A stretch of DNA of 64,000 nucleotides, from assembly GCF_000160775.2 (NCBI RefSeq), contig NZ_CM001024.1, forward strand, positions 2,727,241 through 2,791,240, read 5' to 3'. Source of the stretch: Aeromicrobium marinum DSM 15272. Its GTDB lineage: Bacteria > Actinomycetota > Actinomycetes > Propionibacteriales > Nocardioidaceae. Below are positions 31,791-40,047 of this stretch, piece by piece. Position numbers and translations under genes: made by a program. Position 1 is the stretch's first letter. Each line of letters opens with the position of its first letter. The notes under the pieces are model-generated. The model saw only the letters and a list, made by a program, of their open reading frames with translations, made no database searches and had not been told where the DNA came from.

Positions 31791-32783
31791 GTGGAGATCG
31801 GACGGGTGCCGGCACGAGGGTCGGCCTTCTCCCGCGTCGTCGGAGGGGCTGCCTGGCGGGCCGAGGCCGAGCAGTGGATCGAGCTGAGCCTCCACTCCCA
31901 CGGACGCACGCTGACCGGTCCGATCACCCAGCCGCGGATCCGACCGTGGTCGACCCAGCTGGTGGTCGACACCGACCGAGGGCGCTGGTGGTTCAAGGCG
32001 ACCTGCCCGTCGATGGCCTTCGAGGCCGGGCTCCACGCGGTGCTGGCCGGGCTCGCACCGGACCGGGTCGACATGCCGGTCGCGGTGGACGCGGCCCGCG
32101 GCTGGATCCTCACGACCGACCGGGGGGCGACGCTGGGCGACGGAGCCGAGCCGGACACCGAGCAGTGGTGCCGGGTGGTCCGGTCGGCTGCGGCGCTGCA
32201 GCAGACCTTCACCCGTCACGGTCCCGAGCTGCTGGCCGCCGGCCTGCCCGACTGCCGACCCCAGCGGGTGCTGGGCCGTTTCGACCGGTTGGTCGAGGTG
32301 CTCAGCGGGCTCCCCACCGATCACCCCAGTCACGCCTCGGCCGCCGTGGTCGGCGACCTCACGGCGGCACGGCCGCGTCTGGCGCGTGCGGTCGAAACGC
32401 TCGAGGCGTCGGTGCTGCCGGTCACCTGGCAGCACGGCGACCTGCACCCGTGGAACGTCCTCGAGGCGGGCGGCGACCTGCGGCTGTTCGACTTCGGCGA
32501 CGGCCAGTGGGCCCATGCCGCTGAGATCCTCGGGGTGCCGCGGGGCTGGATCACCGAGCGCGACGACGTCGAGTGGGCACCGGTCGAGGCCGCCTATTGC
32601 GCGGCGTGGGACCTGACGCCGGCCGACCTGGCCGACGACCTCGCCGCTGCGGCGCTGACCCACCCGGTCCACCGGGCGCTCACGTGGTGGAACTGTCTGC
32701 TCGACGCGACGGCCGAGGAGTGGCAGCAGTGGGGCGAGGCGCCGCTCTACCACCTCTGCGGGGTGATCGAGGGTGCCGCCTGA
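31791..32783 (+). CDS. aminoglycoside phosphotransferase-fold (APH) family protein
   Basis: 330 residues. The kinase-like core is shown by WWFKATCPSMAFEAGLHAVL (ATP-binding lobe), the catalytic TWQHGDLHPWNVL and the metal-binding LRLFDFGDGQWAH. The family phosphorylates small molecules; the substrate here cannot be inferred and a drug-resistance role is not supported. GTG 31791 has a GGGAGG site 6 nt upstream. Its end overlaps the aat gene by 11 nt, so the two are co-expressed. Confidence 0.8.
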   Translation: MEIGRVPARGSAFSRVVGGAAWRAEAEQWIELSLHSHGRTLTGPITQPRIRPWSTQLVVDTDRGRWWFKATCPSMAFEAGLHAVLAGLAPDRVDMPVAVDAARGWILTTDRGATLGDGAEPDTEQWCRVVRSAAALQQTFTRHGPELLAAGLPDCRPQRVLGRFDRLVEVLSGLPTDHPSHASAAVVGDLTAARPRLARAVETLEASVLPVTWQHGDLHPWNVLEAGGDLRLFDFGDGQWAHAAEILGVPRGWITERDDVEWAPVEAAYCAAWDLTPADLADDLAAAALTHPVHRALTWWNCLLDATAEEWQQWGEAPLYHLCGVIEGAA

Positions 32784-33426
32784 ACCGTTGGGGCCCTCGG
32801 TGTGGGACTTCGACGCGTCGCGCTGGCCCGACGACGACTGCGTCGCCGTCGGCGCCGATCTCGCCCCGTCCACGATCGTCGCCGCCTACCGTGCCGGGGC
32901 CTTCCCGATGCCGGACGGGCGCGACCTGCTGTGGTGGTCGCCGATGCGGCGCGGGATCCTGCGTCCCGACGACGTGCACGAGTCGCGGTCCCTGCGGCGC
33001 TCCATGCGACGGTTCACGACCACGGTCGACACCGCGTTCACCGAGGTCATCGACGCGTGTGCCGACCCGAGCCGGCCCGGAGCGTGGATCGACCGCCGCG
33101 TCCGCGACGCCTACGTCCGGCTGCACTCGCTCGGGTGGGCGCACTCGATCGAGGTCCGCGACGCCGACGACGGTGCACTGGTGGGCGGTCTGTACGGCCT
33201 GTCGGTCGGCCGGCTGTTCGCCGGCGAGTCGATGTTCCACCGTCGGACCGATGCGTCGAAGGCTGCGATGGTCCACCTCGCGGAGGTGGTGGGCGACGGA
33301 CTCGTGGACGTGCAGTGGAGCACACCGCACCTGGCCTCGATGGGGGTCGTCGAGATCGGCCGGGCGGACTACCTCGACCTGCTGCCGAGCCTCGTCGACG
33401 ACCCCGGCCCGACCGCGTGGGCGTGA
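32773..33426 (+). CDS. aat: leucyl/phenylalanyl-tRNA--protein transferase
   Basis: 217 residues. Family features are YRAGAFPMPDGRDLLWWSPMRRGIL near the N-terminus (split here: YRAGAFPM, WWSPMRRGIL), HSLGWAHSIEV, GGLYGLSVGRLFAGESMFH and DVQWSTPHLASMG. It attaches leucine or phenylalanine to N-terminal Arg/Lys of proteins, marking them for ClpS/ClpAP in the N-end rule pathway. The start overlaps the preceding phosphotransferase gene. Confidence 0.93.
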   Translation: MPPEPLGPSVWDFDASRWPDDDCVAVGADLAPSTIVAAYRAGAFPMPDGRDLLWWSPMRRGILRPDDVHESRSLRRSMRRFTTTVDTAFTEVIDACADPSRPGAWIDRRVRDAYVRLHSLGWAHSIEVRDADDGALVGGLYGLSVGRLFAGESMFHRRTDASKAAMVHLAEVVGDGLVDVQWSTPHLASMGVVEIGRADYLDLLPSLVDDPGPTAWA

Positions 33427-33531
33427 GCGTACTCCCTGAAAACATGGGCAACACGCCGGGTCTGGTGTCAGCCGTGACGGACCGCCTCCCTAGACTGAGG
33501 TCGATCCAGATTCACCACTCAAGGAGTTGTT

Positions 33532-33810
33532 GTGGCCATTTCCCGAAGCGACCTCGTCTCGGCCCTCGCCGAGAAGGCCGGCACCACGAAGACCGAAGCC
33601 GACGCGGTCCTGTCCGCCCTGAGCGACGTCCTGCTCGACTCGGTCGGCAAGGGCGAGAAGGTCTCCATCCCGGGCATCCTCTCCGTCGAGCGTGTCTCGC
33701 GCGCCGCGCGTACGGGTCGTAACCCGTCCACCGGCGAGACCATCGAGATCCCCGCGGGCTTCGGCGTGAAGGTCAGCGCCGGCTCGAAGCTCAAGGCTGC
33801 CGCCAAGTAG
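33532..33810 (+). CDS. HU family nucleoid-associated protein
   Basis: 92 residues, the classical short HU: ISRSDLVSALAEKAG at the dimer helices and RTGRNPSTGETIEIPAG in the DNA-binding arm. It lacks the long Lys/Ala C-terminal tail of mycobacterial HupB. It binds and bends DNA as a dimer. GTG 33532 is preceded by AAGGAG with 6-nt spacing. A TAGACT -10 lies at 33491-33496, giving a leader of about 35 nt. A strong terminator follows the gene. Confidence 0.95.
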   Translation: MAISRSDLVSALAEKAGTTKTEADAVLSALSDVLLDSVGKGEKVSIPGILSVERVSRAARTGRNPSTGETIEIPAGFGVKVSAGSKLKAAAK

Positions 33811-33826
33811 TACCCCTGCACCATCC

Positions 33827-33859
33827 CGACGCCGCCCGGCCCCAGGCCGGGCGGCGTCG
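33827..33859 (+). terminator. strong hairpin after the HU gene
   Basis: CGACGCCGCCCGGCC pairs perfectly with GGCCGGGCGGCGTCG around a CCA loop: a 15-bp stem starting 17 nt after the HU stop codon, followed by TGCTGT. It has no long T-run, which is normal for actinobacterial terminators. Confidence 0.85.
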
Positions 33860-33910
33860 TGCTGTCCGCGGCGGCGCGGTGGGCGCACCGGGCCTGTGTG
33901 AGGATCGGGT

Positions 33911-35020
33911 GTGGCCACTCGTTACGACCGCCAGGCGCGGGAGACGCCCCAGTACGCCGGGTGGAAGCTGCCGGTCGCCGGGCTGGTCCTCGTGGGCGCC
34001 TACCTGGTGGGTTCGACCGTCGTGCTGCTCGTCGCGGCCGCCGGGTTCGCGGCCGCCGGACGTCTGGACGACCTCGACCGCTGGTTCTCCTCGGTCGACG
34101 TGGTCGGCATCGACGATCCCGCCCTGCTGGCCCTCGACCTGGCGCTGATCGGCATCGCGCTGCCCGCCGTGCTGGCCGCCGTGCTGGCCACGGGCCCGCG
34201 CCCCGTCGGGTACCTCAGCTCGGTCACGGGCCGGCTGCGGTGGCGGTGGCTCGGCAGCACGATGCTGCTCGCGTTCGTCGTGCTCGGACTTGCCATCGGT
34301 GCGTGGGCCCTGGCCACCGGGACCGGAGAGGACGGCTTCGTCCGGGCACCGGATCCGGTCGACACCGGCATGCTCGTGACGCTGTTCGTCGTCATCACGT
34401 TCACCCCGATCCAGGCGACGGCCGAGGAGTACGTGTTCCGTGGCTACCTGATGCAGCTGATCGGGTCCTGGACCAGGTTCGCCGCGGTCGGGGTGGTGGT
34501 GTCGTCGGTGCTGTTCGTGCTGGCCCACGCCTACGACCTCTGGGGACAGGTCGACGTGGGGATCTTCGCCGTCACCGCGGCGATCCTGGTGCTGCGCACG
34601 GGCGGCCTCGAGGCGGCGATCTCCCTGCACGTGGCGAACAACGTCATCCTGTTCGCGCTCGAGGCGATCGGGGTCCTGTCGACCGAGGAGATGACCGGCG
34701 ACTACGGGCCGGTGGACCTGCTGCCCACCGTGGTGTCCTCGGTGGTGTTCATCGGCCTGGTGGAACTGATGGCGACGCGGCAGGGGGTGCAGCGGACCAG
34801 GCCGCCCCTCCCGCCGCCTCCGCCACCGCGCCCCTCGGGTCACTGGGCGGCGGCGTGGCCTGCGGCGGGGACTCAGTGGTCCGGCCAGTCGCCCGCACCG
34901 TGGCCGACGCAGTGGCCGCCCGCGCCTCCTGCCGCACCGCCGCCCCCGTCGCCTCCGCGGATCCCGGCCGGCGCCCCGGCGTACCCCGGCGAGATCGCCG
35001 ACGACTGGGGCGTGCGCTGA
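33911..35020 (+). CDS. CPBP family intramembrane metalloprotease with proline-rich tail
   Basis: 369 residues with about eight membrane helices. CPBP (CAAX protease) motifs are EEYVFRGYLMQLIG (glutamate pair), the H in VLAHAYDLWG and HVANNVILF. The C-terminal 85 residues are proline-rich (RPPLPPPPPPRPSGH, QWPPAPPAAPPPP) and cytoplasmic or extracellular by prediction, possibly for protein contacts. Substrates are unknown. GTG 33911 is chosen because the first helix follows after a short charged segment. Confidence 0.85.
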   Translation: MATRYDRQARETPQYAGWKLPVAGLVLVGAYLVGSTVVLLVAAAGFAAAGRLDDLDRWFSSVDVVGIDDPALLALDLALIGIALPAVLAAVLATGPRPVGYLSSVTGRLRWRWLGSTMLLAFVVLGLAIGAWALATGTGEDGFVRAPDPVDTGMLVTLFVVITFTPIQATAEEYVFRGYLMQLIGSWTRFAAVGVVVSSVLFVLAHAYDLWGQVDVGIFAVTAAILVLRTGGLEAAISLHVANNVILFALEAIGVLSTEEMTGDYGPVDLLPTVVSSVVFIGLVELMATRQGVQRTRPPLPPPPPPRPSGHWAAAWPAAGTQWSGQSPAPWPTQWPPAPPAAPPPPSPPRIPAGAPAYPGEIADDWGVR

Positions 35021-35044
35021 CAGGGCCGCACCGGGGTGTCCGGG

Positions 35045-35368
35045 TCAGGCCACCGGCCGACCGGCGGCCTCCCACGCGTCCATCCCACCGTCGAGGTTGA
35101 CGACGTCGTGGCCCTGCGACTGCAGCCACGCCGTCGCTCGTGCCGACCGGCCACCGACGTGGCACACCACCAGGGTGCGGGCGGCGGGGTCGAGATCACC
35201 GACGCGCGACGTCAGCTCGCCCAAGGGGATGTGCACGGCTCCGTCGATGTGGCCGGCCTGCCACTCGTGCGGCTCGCGGACGTCCAGGACGACCAGGTCC
35301 GAGGGCAGGGGCGAGGGCAGGGAGTCGACGTCGGTCGACGCGATGTCGGGTGCGTTCATGGCTCCCAT
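35045..35368 (-). CDS. single-domain rhodanese-like sulfurtransferase
   Basis: 107 residues. The rhodanese fold is shown by LVVLDVREPHEWQAGHIDGA and the active-site loop LVVCHVGGRSARA with catalytic cysteine, then GHDVVNLDGGMDAWEAAG. It transfers sulfur from thiosulfate or persulfides. ATG 35368 is preferred because GGGAGG lies 4-5 nt upstream; an alternative ATG is at 35359. It is convergent with the CPBP gene. Confidence 0.88.
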   Translation of the reverse strand: MGAMNAPDIASTDVDSLPSPLPSDLVVLDVREPHEWQAGHIDGAVHIPLGELTSRVGDLDPAARTLVVCHVGGRSARATAWLQSQGHDVVNLDGGMDAWEAAGRPVA

Positions 35369-35531
35369 CGTGCCTCCCGCACGGCGAGCCCGGGGCACCG
35401 GAGTGGCCCCTCCGGACGGGGCAAGACTGGCGCGAGACACCCTCGCATGGTTACTTTGGACTAGATGACGGCGGTCGTTGCAGTGATGACGTCCGTTTTT
35501 CCATGTCTTCCGCAGTATCGGAGGTGGCCGG

Positions 35532-35927
35532 GTGAAGACCCATGAGGTGGTCCGCCTGCCCTTCGACCCGTCGACGCCCAGCATCGCCCGCACCAAGCTG
35601 GCCGGGTTCCTCACGATCAACCGCGCCTCGTCCTCGGTCATCGACGACGCGCTCATCGTCATCAGCGAGATGATCGCCAACGCCGTCAGTCACGGCGTCC
35701 CCGCCCAGGACGGCACGATCGAGATCTCCTGGTCGATCTCGGGCCACCTGCTCGAGCTGAGCGTCTACGACGCCGGGCGTGGAGCGGCCCTCGACCCGAT
35801 CGACTTCGACACCGACTCGCTCAGTGGTCGCGGCCTGTCGATCATCAACCGCATCGCCGACCGCTGGTGGGTCGACATGTCGCAGGGCACCCGCGTCAAC
35901 GCCGAGCTGCCGCTGTCGGTCCGCTGA
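35532..35927 (+). CDS. anti-sigma-factor-like histidine kinase-type ATPase
   Basis: 131 residues comprising one HATPase_c_2 (RsbW/SpoIIAB-like) domain: N-box SEMIANAVSHG, G1 box VYDAGRGAAL and G2 box SGRGLSIINRIADRW. Such proteins bind sigma factors or act as serine kinases of anti-anti-sigma factors. No sigma factor or STAS gene is adjacent. GTG 35532 is preceded by GGAGG with about 8-nt spacing. The upstream 100 bp are AT-richer than the surroundings and probably carry the promoter. Confidence 0.82.
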   Translation: MKTHEVVRLPFDPSTPSIARTKLAGFLTINRASSSVIDDALIVISEMIANAVSHGVPAQDGTIEISWSISGHLLELSVYDAGRGAALDPIDFDTDSLSGRGLSIINRIADRWWVDMSQGTRVNAELPLSVR

Positions 35928-35963
35928 CCTGACGACGCCGGCTCCCGCGTAGGGTGGTGGCCC

Positions 35964-36806
35964 GTGGGCAAGAAGTCGCGCCGTCAGGGCGCCAAGGTCG
36001 CCAAGCAGCGCATGCCGTACGTGGTGCGCACCTTCGAGGGACTCCCCGGTGAGATCGACTGGGTCGCCCTGCGGGAGTTCGTCCCGTCGGCCACCGCCAC
36101 GGTCACGCTGACCGGTTCGGATCGGGTGGTCCGGGTCTGCTCGCTGCTGCCCGGCAACGGTCCGGGTCTGGTGCGGCCGGACGGCGAGATCTGGCTCGGC
36201 CTGCAGGTGATCCACAACTTCGGGGACATCAGCCGCGACCTGGCGCACGTGGTGCAGCTGGCTCTCGAGCTGGAGCCCGGGACCCCGGTCACGATGTCCG
36301 ACCCCGGGGTGGGGGAGCGGCTGCAGGACCTGGTCGACCCCTCCTCGACGTTCGACGTCGAGGTGCACGAGGGCTTCGACTACTGGCTCGAGGGTGCCGA
36401 CACCTCGGACCGCACCCAGGCGCTGCTCGAGGCGGCGAACGGTTCGGCCGTCCCCACCACGAAGCTGGACGCGGTGCCCGGCGCGTACTGGACCCAGATG
36501 GGCGAGCGCCGGTACCTGCGGTGGGTGCAGCCGCAGCAGGAGGACCGGGTGCTCGACGCGTTCGCGCGGCTGCACGTGGGTGGCCACGACGCCCTGGGTG
36601 ACGACATCCGGCTGATCGGGATGTTCCGCGCCCACGGTCTGCTCGTCCCGGTGTGGGAGACCCCCACCGGCGCCGAGGCGCTGGAGGAGCCCGCCGCGGC
36701 CCTCGCGGCCCGCCTCGAGGAGGCCCTGGCCGACGACGCCCCGCTGACCACCGAGCAGCGCTCCGCGCGTAACGGCCTGGCCAACCGCCAGATCACCATC
36801 CGCTGA
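35964..36806 (+). CDS. DUF5926 family protein
   Basis: 280 residues starting GKKSRRQGAKVAKQRMPYVV, a basic tail, then RTFEGLPGEIDWVALREFVP, which I recognise as the actinobacterial DUF5926 family. The function is unknown. It has no membrane segment and no catalytic signature. The C-terminal part (about 190-280) is acidic with Ala/Glu-rich helices. TAGGGT (35950-35955) ends 8 nt before GTG 35964, so it is probably leaderless. Confidence 0.75.
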   Translation: MGKKSRRQGAKVAKQRMPYVVRTFEGLPGEIDWVALREFVPSATATVTLTGSDRVVRVCSLLPGNGPGLVRPDGEIWLGLQVIHNFGDISRDLAHVVQLALELEPGTPVTMSDPGVGERLQDLVDPSSTFDVEVHEGFDYWLEGADTSDRTQALLEAANGSAVPTTKLDAVPGAYWTQMGERRYLRWVQPQQEDRVLDAFARLHVGGHDALGDDIRLIGMFRAHGLLVPVWETPTGAEALEEPAAALAARLEEALADDAPLTTEQRSARNGLANRQITIR

Positions 36807-36816
36807 CCTCCCCCCG

Positions 36817-36908
36817 CCTCGGGCTTCGCCCTCACGGTCGCTGCGCTCCCTGGCGGGCACCTACGAGTCCGTTCGCCAGCCCGAGGAACGAGGGCGTGAG
36901 CGCAGCGA
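36817..36908. repeat. two interleaved inverted repeats between convergent genes
   Basis: CCTCGGGC (36817-36824) pairs with GCCCGAGG (36879-36886), and TCGCTGCGCTC (36838-36848) pairs with GAGCGCAGCGA (36898-36908). Because the arms interleave, only one stem forms at a time unless a pseudoknot folds. The element lies between the DUF5926 and arcA stop codons and may serve as a bidirectional terminator. Confidence 0.55.
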
Positions 36909-36924
36909 GGCGAACCTGAATGGG

Positions 36925-38109
36925 TCAGTCACGGTCGATGGGGCACGACATGCACCGTGGGCCGCCGCGTCCCGAGCCCAGCTCGGACCCACTGATCTGC
37001 ACGACCTCGATGCCCTGCTCGGCCATCCGCGCGTTCGTCCGCTCGTTGCGCTCGTAGGCCACGGCGAGCCGCGGTGCGATGGCCAAGGTGTTGTTGCCGT
37101 CGTCCCACTGCTCCCGCTCGGCCGTCACCGGGTCGAGCCCCGTGTCGATGCGGCGCAGCTCGTCGATGCCCATGGCGTCGGCCGCCACGGCGAAGAACGA
37201 CCGATCGGGCCCGACGACGAGCTCGCCGTCGTCACCCAGCGTCACGAGGTGCGCTCGCAGGTCGGCCGCCATGTTGGGATAGATGACCACGGTGTCGACA
37301 TCGACCATCGTGACGATCGTGTCGAGGTGCATGGTGGCGCGCTCCTGGGCGATCGGCACGGCCAGCACCGAGTGCGCCAGTCCCGCCGAGAGCACCTGGT
37401 GCGCGAACCGTTCCACGCCGGCCGGGGTCGTGCGTTCGCCGACACCGACGGCGACGGCCCCGGGCGCCAGCAGCAGCACGTCGCCGCCCTCGAGGTGCTC
37501 CAGGTGCGGGCCGTGCACCTGCTCCACCTCGGCGAACCTCGGGTGGTGGGTGTAGACGAGGCCGGTCAGCTGCGTCTCGCGCACCCGCGCCGGCATCGCC
37601 AGGCTGGTGACGGCGACCCGGTCGGGCAGCCACACCGAGGAGTCCCGGGTGAACAGCAGGTTCGGCAGCGGGTCGATCACGAAGTCGTCGGGCCGCAGCA
37701 GGCTGGTGACCAGGCTCCGCACGCCGGTCACCTCGTCGTTGCGGAGTCCTCCGGTGAGGGTCAGCGCGAGGTCGTCCGGATGCAGGTCCGCCAGCTCCCG
37801 CGCCACGTGGTCACGCAGGGCGTCCCCGAGGTGCAGCGCGTCGGTGGTCGACGCGATGATCGAGTCGCGGGCGGCCGGTGACGCGAGGGCCTCCACCAGC
37901 AGGTCGACCAGCAGCAGCACCTCGACGTCGTGGTCGCGGAGCGCCTGTGCGAAGGCATCGTGCTCCTCCTGCGCGCGGCCCAGCCACGGGATGCCGTCGA
38001 ACAGCAACGAGTCGTTGTTGCGTGGGGTGAGCCGGGAGATCTCCGGCCCCGGCCGGTGCAGCATCACCGTGCGGAGCCGTCCGACCTCACTGTCCGCGCC
38101 CAGTCCCAT
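36925..38109 (-). CDS. arcA: arginine deiminase
   Basis: 394 residues, full length. It hydrolyses arginine to citrulline and ammonia. Family motifs are EVGRLRTVMLHRPGPE, FTRDSSVWLPDRV, HLDTIVTMVDVDTV and the C-terminal GRGGPRCMSCPIDRD with the nucleophilic cysteine. No arcB, arcC or arcD is adjacent, so it may supply citrulline or buffer acid alone. TAGGCT (38121-38116 on this strand) ends 6 nt before the ATG (leaderless). Confidence 0.94.
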   Translation of the reverse strand: MGLGADSEVGRLRTVMLHRPGPEISRLTPRNNDSLLFDGIPWLGRAQEEHDAFAQALRDHDVEVLLLVDLLVEALASPAARDSIIASTTDALHLGDALRDHVARELADLHPDDLALTLTGGLRNDEVTGVRSLVTSLLRPDDFVIDPLPNLLFTRDSSVWLPDRVAVTSLAMPARVRETQLTGLVYTHHPRFAEVEQVHGPHLEHLEGGDVLLLAPGAVAVGVGERTTPAGVERFAHQVLSAGLAHSVLAVPIAQERATMHLDTIVTMVDVDTVVIYPNMAADLRAHLVTLGDDGELVVGPDRSFFAVAADAMGIDELRRIDTGLDPVTAEREQWDDGNNTLAIAPRLAVAYERNERTNARMAEQGIEVVQISGSELGSGRGGPRCMSCPIDRD

Positions 38110-38311
38110 GACCCGAGCCTAGGGGCGCCGGGAGCCACACGGGCCGGCCGACCGCCCTCGACACGTCCGAGTAGGCCGATCGGGCCATCCGGGGGAGTCC
38201 CGCCGGACGGTTTCCGGCGAGACCCTGTCGCGTCGGGTCCGGGGGCGGTACGTTCCGTGCACCGCGCCGCGCGGCACGGGCCCGCATCCGCCGGTCCGGT
38301 CGATCCGTCCG

Positions 38312-39895
38312 ATGGGTCTGAACATGATGCGTGTCCGTGGTCGTCGTCCTGCTGTGGTGGTCGGGATGGTCGTCGGCGTCATCGCCACGGTGCTTCCGTT
38401 CGCCGCCTCGGCCGCTCCCAGCTCGTCCGTCGCCGGCACGGTGACCGAGGCCGGTACGGGTGATCCGGTCGAGGACGTGGTGGTGAGGTTCAACCGGCAG
38501 ATCGACGGTGGGCCGGTGCTCGAGGGCGGGATCCGGACCAGGGCGGACGGCGCCTACACGCGTCCCACCGAGCCCGGCCAGTACACGGTGTGCTTCTACA
38601 GTCGGGCCCACACCCCGACCTGTACGGACGAGTTCGTGCTCGCCGCCGACGAGATGCTCACCGGCCTCGATGCCGTGCTCACGGTGGACCCCGAGGCGGC
38701 GGAACCCACCGTGGCACCGACGGGCCTGGCCCTCGACGACCAGGAACCGGTCTCCACCACGTCGGTCGGTGCCACCTGGGACGCCGCGGCCTACGGACTG
38801 TTCGCCTACGGGGTGGCCGTCAGTGTCGACGGCGAACCGATCGACATCCAGTACACCGAGAGCACGGAGACCGAGCTGGTGGTCGACGGACTCGAGCCGG
38901 GCACGGAGTACAAGCTGACCGTCGCTGCCCTGCTGCCGAGCGGACAGGAGTCGGTCCAGTCCGCGCCCCTGACGGTGACCACCGAGGACGTGCCGGTCGG
39001 GCTCGTCGACCCGCCGAGCAACCTGCGCCTTGACCGCACCGTCGCGCCGGCCTCGGACGCCATCGCCGTCGAGTGGGACCCGTCCGACGACGAGGTGTCG
39101 CAGTACGCCGTGTACTACGCCGACGACGACAGCCGCATCAACGGAGTCCAGTACGTCGACGGCGATGAGACGTCCCTCGTGGTGGACGACGGCGGGGACG
39201 GCCTGGAAGCGAATGTCAGCTACACGCTCACCGTTCAGGCGGTCGGGGCCGCCGACGACGTGTCGGGGCCGTCGAACGAGATCCGCGTGTCCACCCTGGC
39301 CGAGGGTGAGTTCCCGGACTTCAGCGACACCGTGCTGAACACGTTCGCCTACGAGATCGACTGGTTGGCCTCGACGGGCATCACCACGGGCTACGACGAC
39401 GGGACCTTCCGTCCTGGCCAGCCGGTTCTGCGTGAGCAGATGGCCGCGTTCCTCTACCGCCTGGAGACCCTCCGCCTCGGCGAGGAGCCGTGGGTCGACA
39501 TGCCGGAGGAGTCGCCCTTCACCGACGTGCCGGAGACGCACGAGTTCTACAGGGAGATGGTGTGGCTCGAGCAGGAGGGCATCACCACGGGCTACGACAA
39601 CGGCGACGAGACGATCTCGTTCCGTCCGTCGGAGCCGGTTCTGCGTGAGCAGATGGCGGCGTTCCTGTACCGGTTCGACTTCCAGGACTTCACCTCCGAG
39701 GGCGAGCCGACGTTCAACGACGTCGCCCCGGGCTTCGTGTTCTTCGACGAGATCGAGTGGTTGGCCCTCACCGGCATCACCACCGGGTACGACGACGGCA
39801 CGTTCCGCGGCGGCCAGCCGGTGCTGCGCGAGCAGATGGCGGCGTTCCTCTACCGCTACAACCTGCTGCCGTTCGAGGAGCAAATGCTTCGGTAG
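38312..39895 (+). CDS. exported protein: Fn3-like domains and three SLH repeats
   Basis: 527 residues. A signal peptide (VVVGMVVGVIATVLPFAASAA) is followed by a carboxypeptidase-regulatory-like domain (about 37-125, SVAGTVTEAGTGDPVEDVV), two fibronectin-III-like domains (about 135-330, with LEPGTEYKLTVAA and LEANVSYTLTVQAV) and three C-terminal SLH repeats (about 337-390, 400-455, 465-520). Each repeat ends [13 protein letters not shown] or nearly so. It is predicted to be anchored to wall glycan. ATG at 38312, 38324 and 38327 are all possible; none has a good ribosome-binding site. The 202-bp upstream gap contains the promoter. It is the first SLH gene of the island. Confidence 0.85.
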   Translation: MGLNMMRVRGRRPAVVVGMVVGVIATVLPFAASAAPSSSVAGTVTEAGTGDPVEDVVVRFNRQIDGGPVLEGGIRTRADGAYTRPTEPGQYTVCFYSRAHTPTCTDEFVLAADEMLTGLDAVLTVDPEAAEPTVAPTGLALDDQEPVSTTSVGATWDAAAYGLFAYGVAVSVDGEPIDIQYTESTETELVVDGLEPGTEYKLTVAALLPSGQESVQSAPLTVTTEDVPVGLVDPPSNLRLDRTVAPASDAIAVEWDPSDDEVSQYAVYYADDDSRINGVQYVDGDETSLVVDDGGDGLEANVSYTLTVQAVGAADDVSGPSNEIRVSTLAEGEFPDFSDTVLNTFAYEIDWLASTGITTGYDDGTFRPGQPVLREQMAAFLYRLETLRLGEEPWVDMPEESPFTDVPETHEFYREMVWLEQEGITTGYDNGDETISFRPSEPVLREQMAAFLYRFDFQDFTSEGEPTFNDVAPGFVFFDEIEWLALTGITTGYDDGTFRGGQPVLREQMAAFLYRYNLLPFEEQMLR

Positions 39896-39915
39896 TCACC
39901 TCGACCAGCACGCCC

Positions 39916-39950
39916 GGGCCCCGGCCCCTGCCACGGCAGGGCCGGGGCCC
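39916..39950 (+). terminator. GC-rich hairpin after the first SLH gene
   Basis: GGGCCCCGGCCCCTGCC pairs with GGCAGGGCCGGGGCCC around a short loop, with one bulged base: about 16 bp of stem. It begins 20 nt after the stop codon and separates this gene from the next. Confidence 0.8.
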
Positions 39951-39972
39951 GCGGCGTCCCCGGGCATGACTC

Positions 39973-40027
39973 GTTCGAACCATCTCCGCCCGATGCAGCC
40001 ACACCCGGACATCGGATCGCGCACGCT
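39973..40027 (+). promoter_or_regulatory. partial copy of the SLH upstream box and -10
   Basis: GTTCGAACCATCTCCGCC (39973-39990) matches the right part of the upstream box found before other SLH genes at 15 of 18 positions. Exactly 31 bp after its end is CACGCT (40022-40027), a weak -10 at the same spacing. The left half of the box is not conserved here. Confidence 0.4.
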
Positions 40028-40047
40028 GGTCCGGGAGAGGGAGACTC

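Noticed and set aside
31791..32783. Aminoglycoside resistance gene
   Set aside because: Only the general kinase-fold motifs match. It is co-expressed with aat and there is no resistance context.
36807..36924. Structured regulatory RNA between DUF5926 and arcA
   Set aside because: The arms of the two inverted repeats interleave and the gap lies between convergent stop codons. A termination region is the simpler reading.
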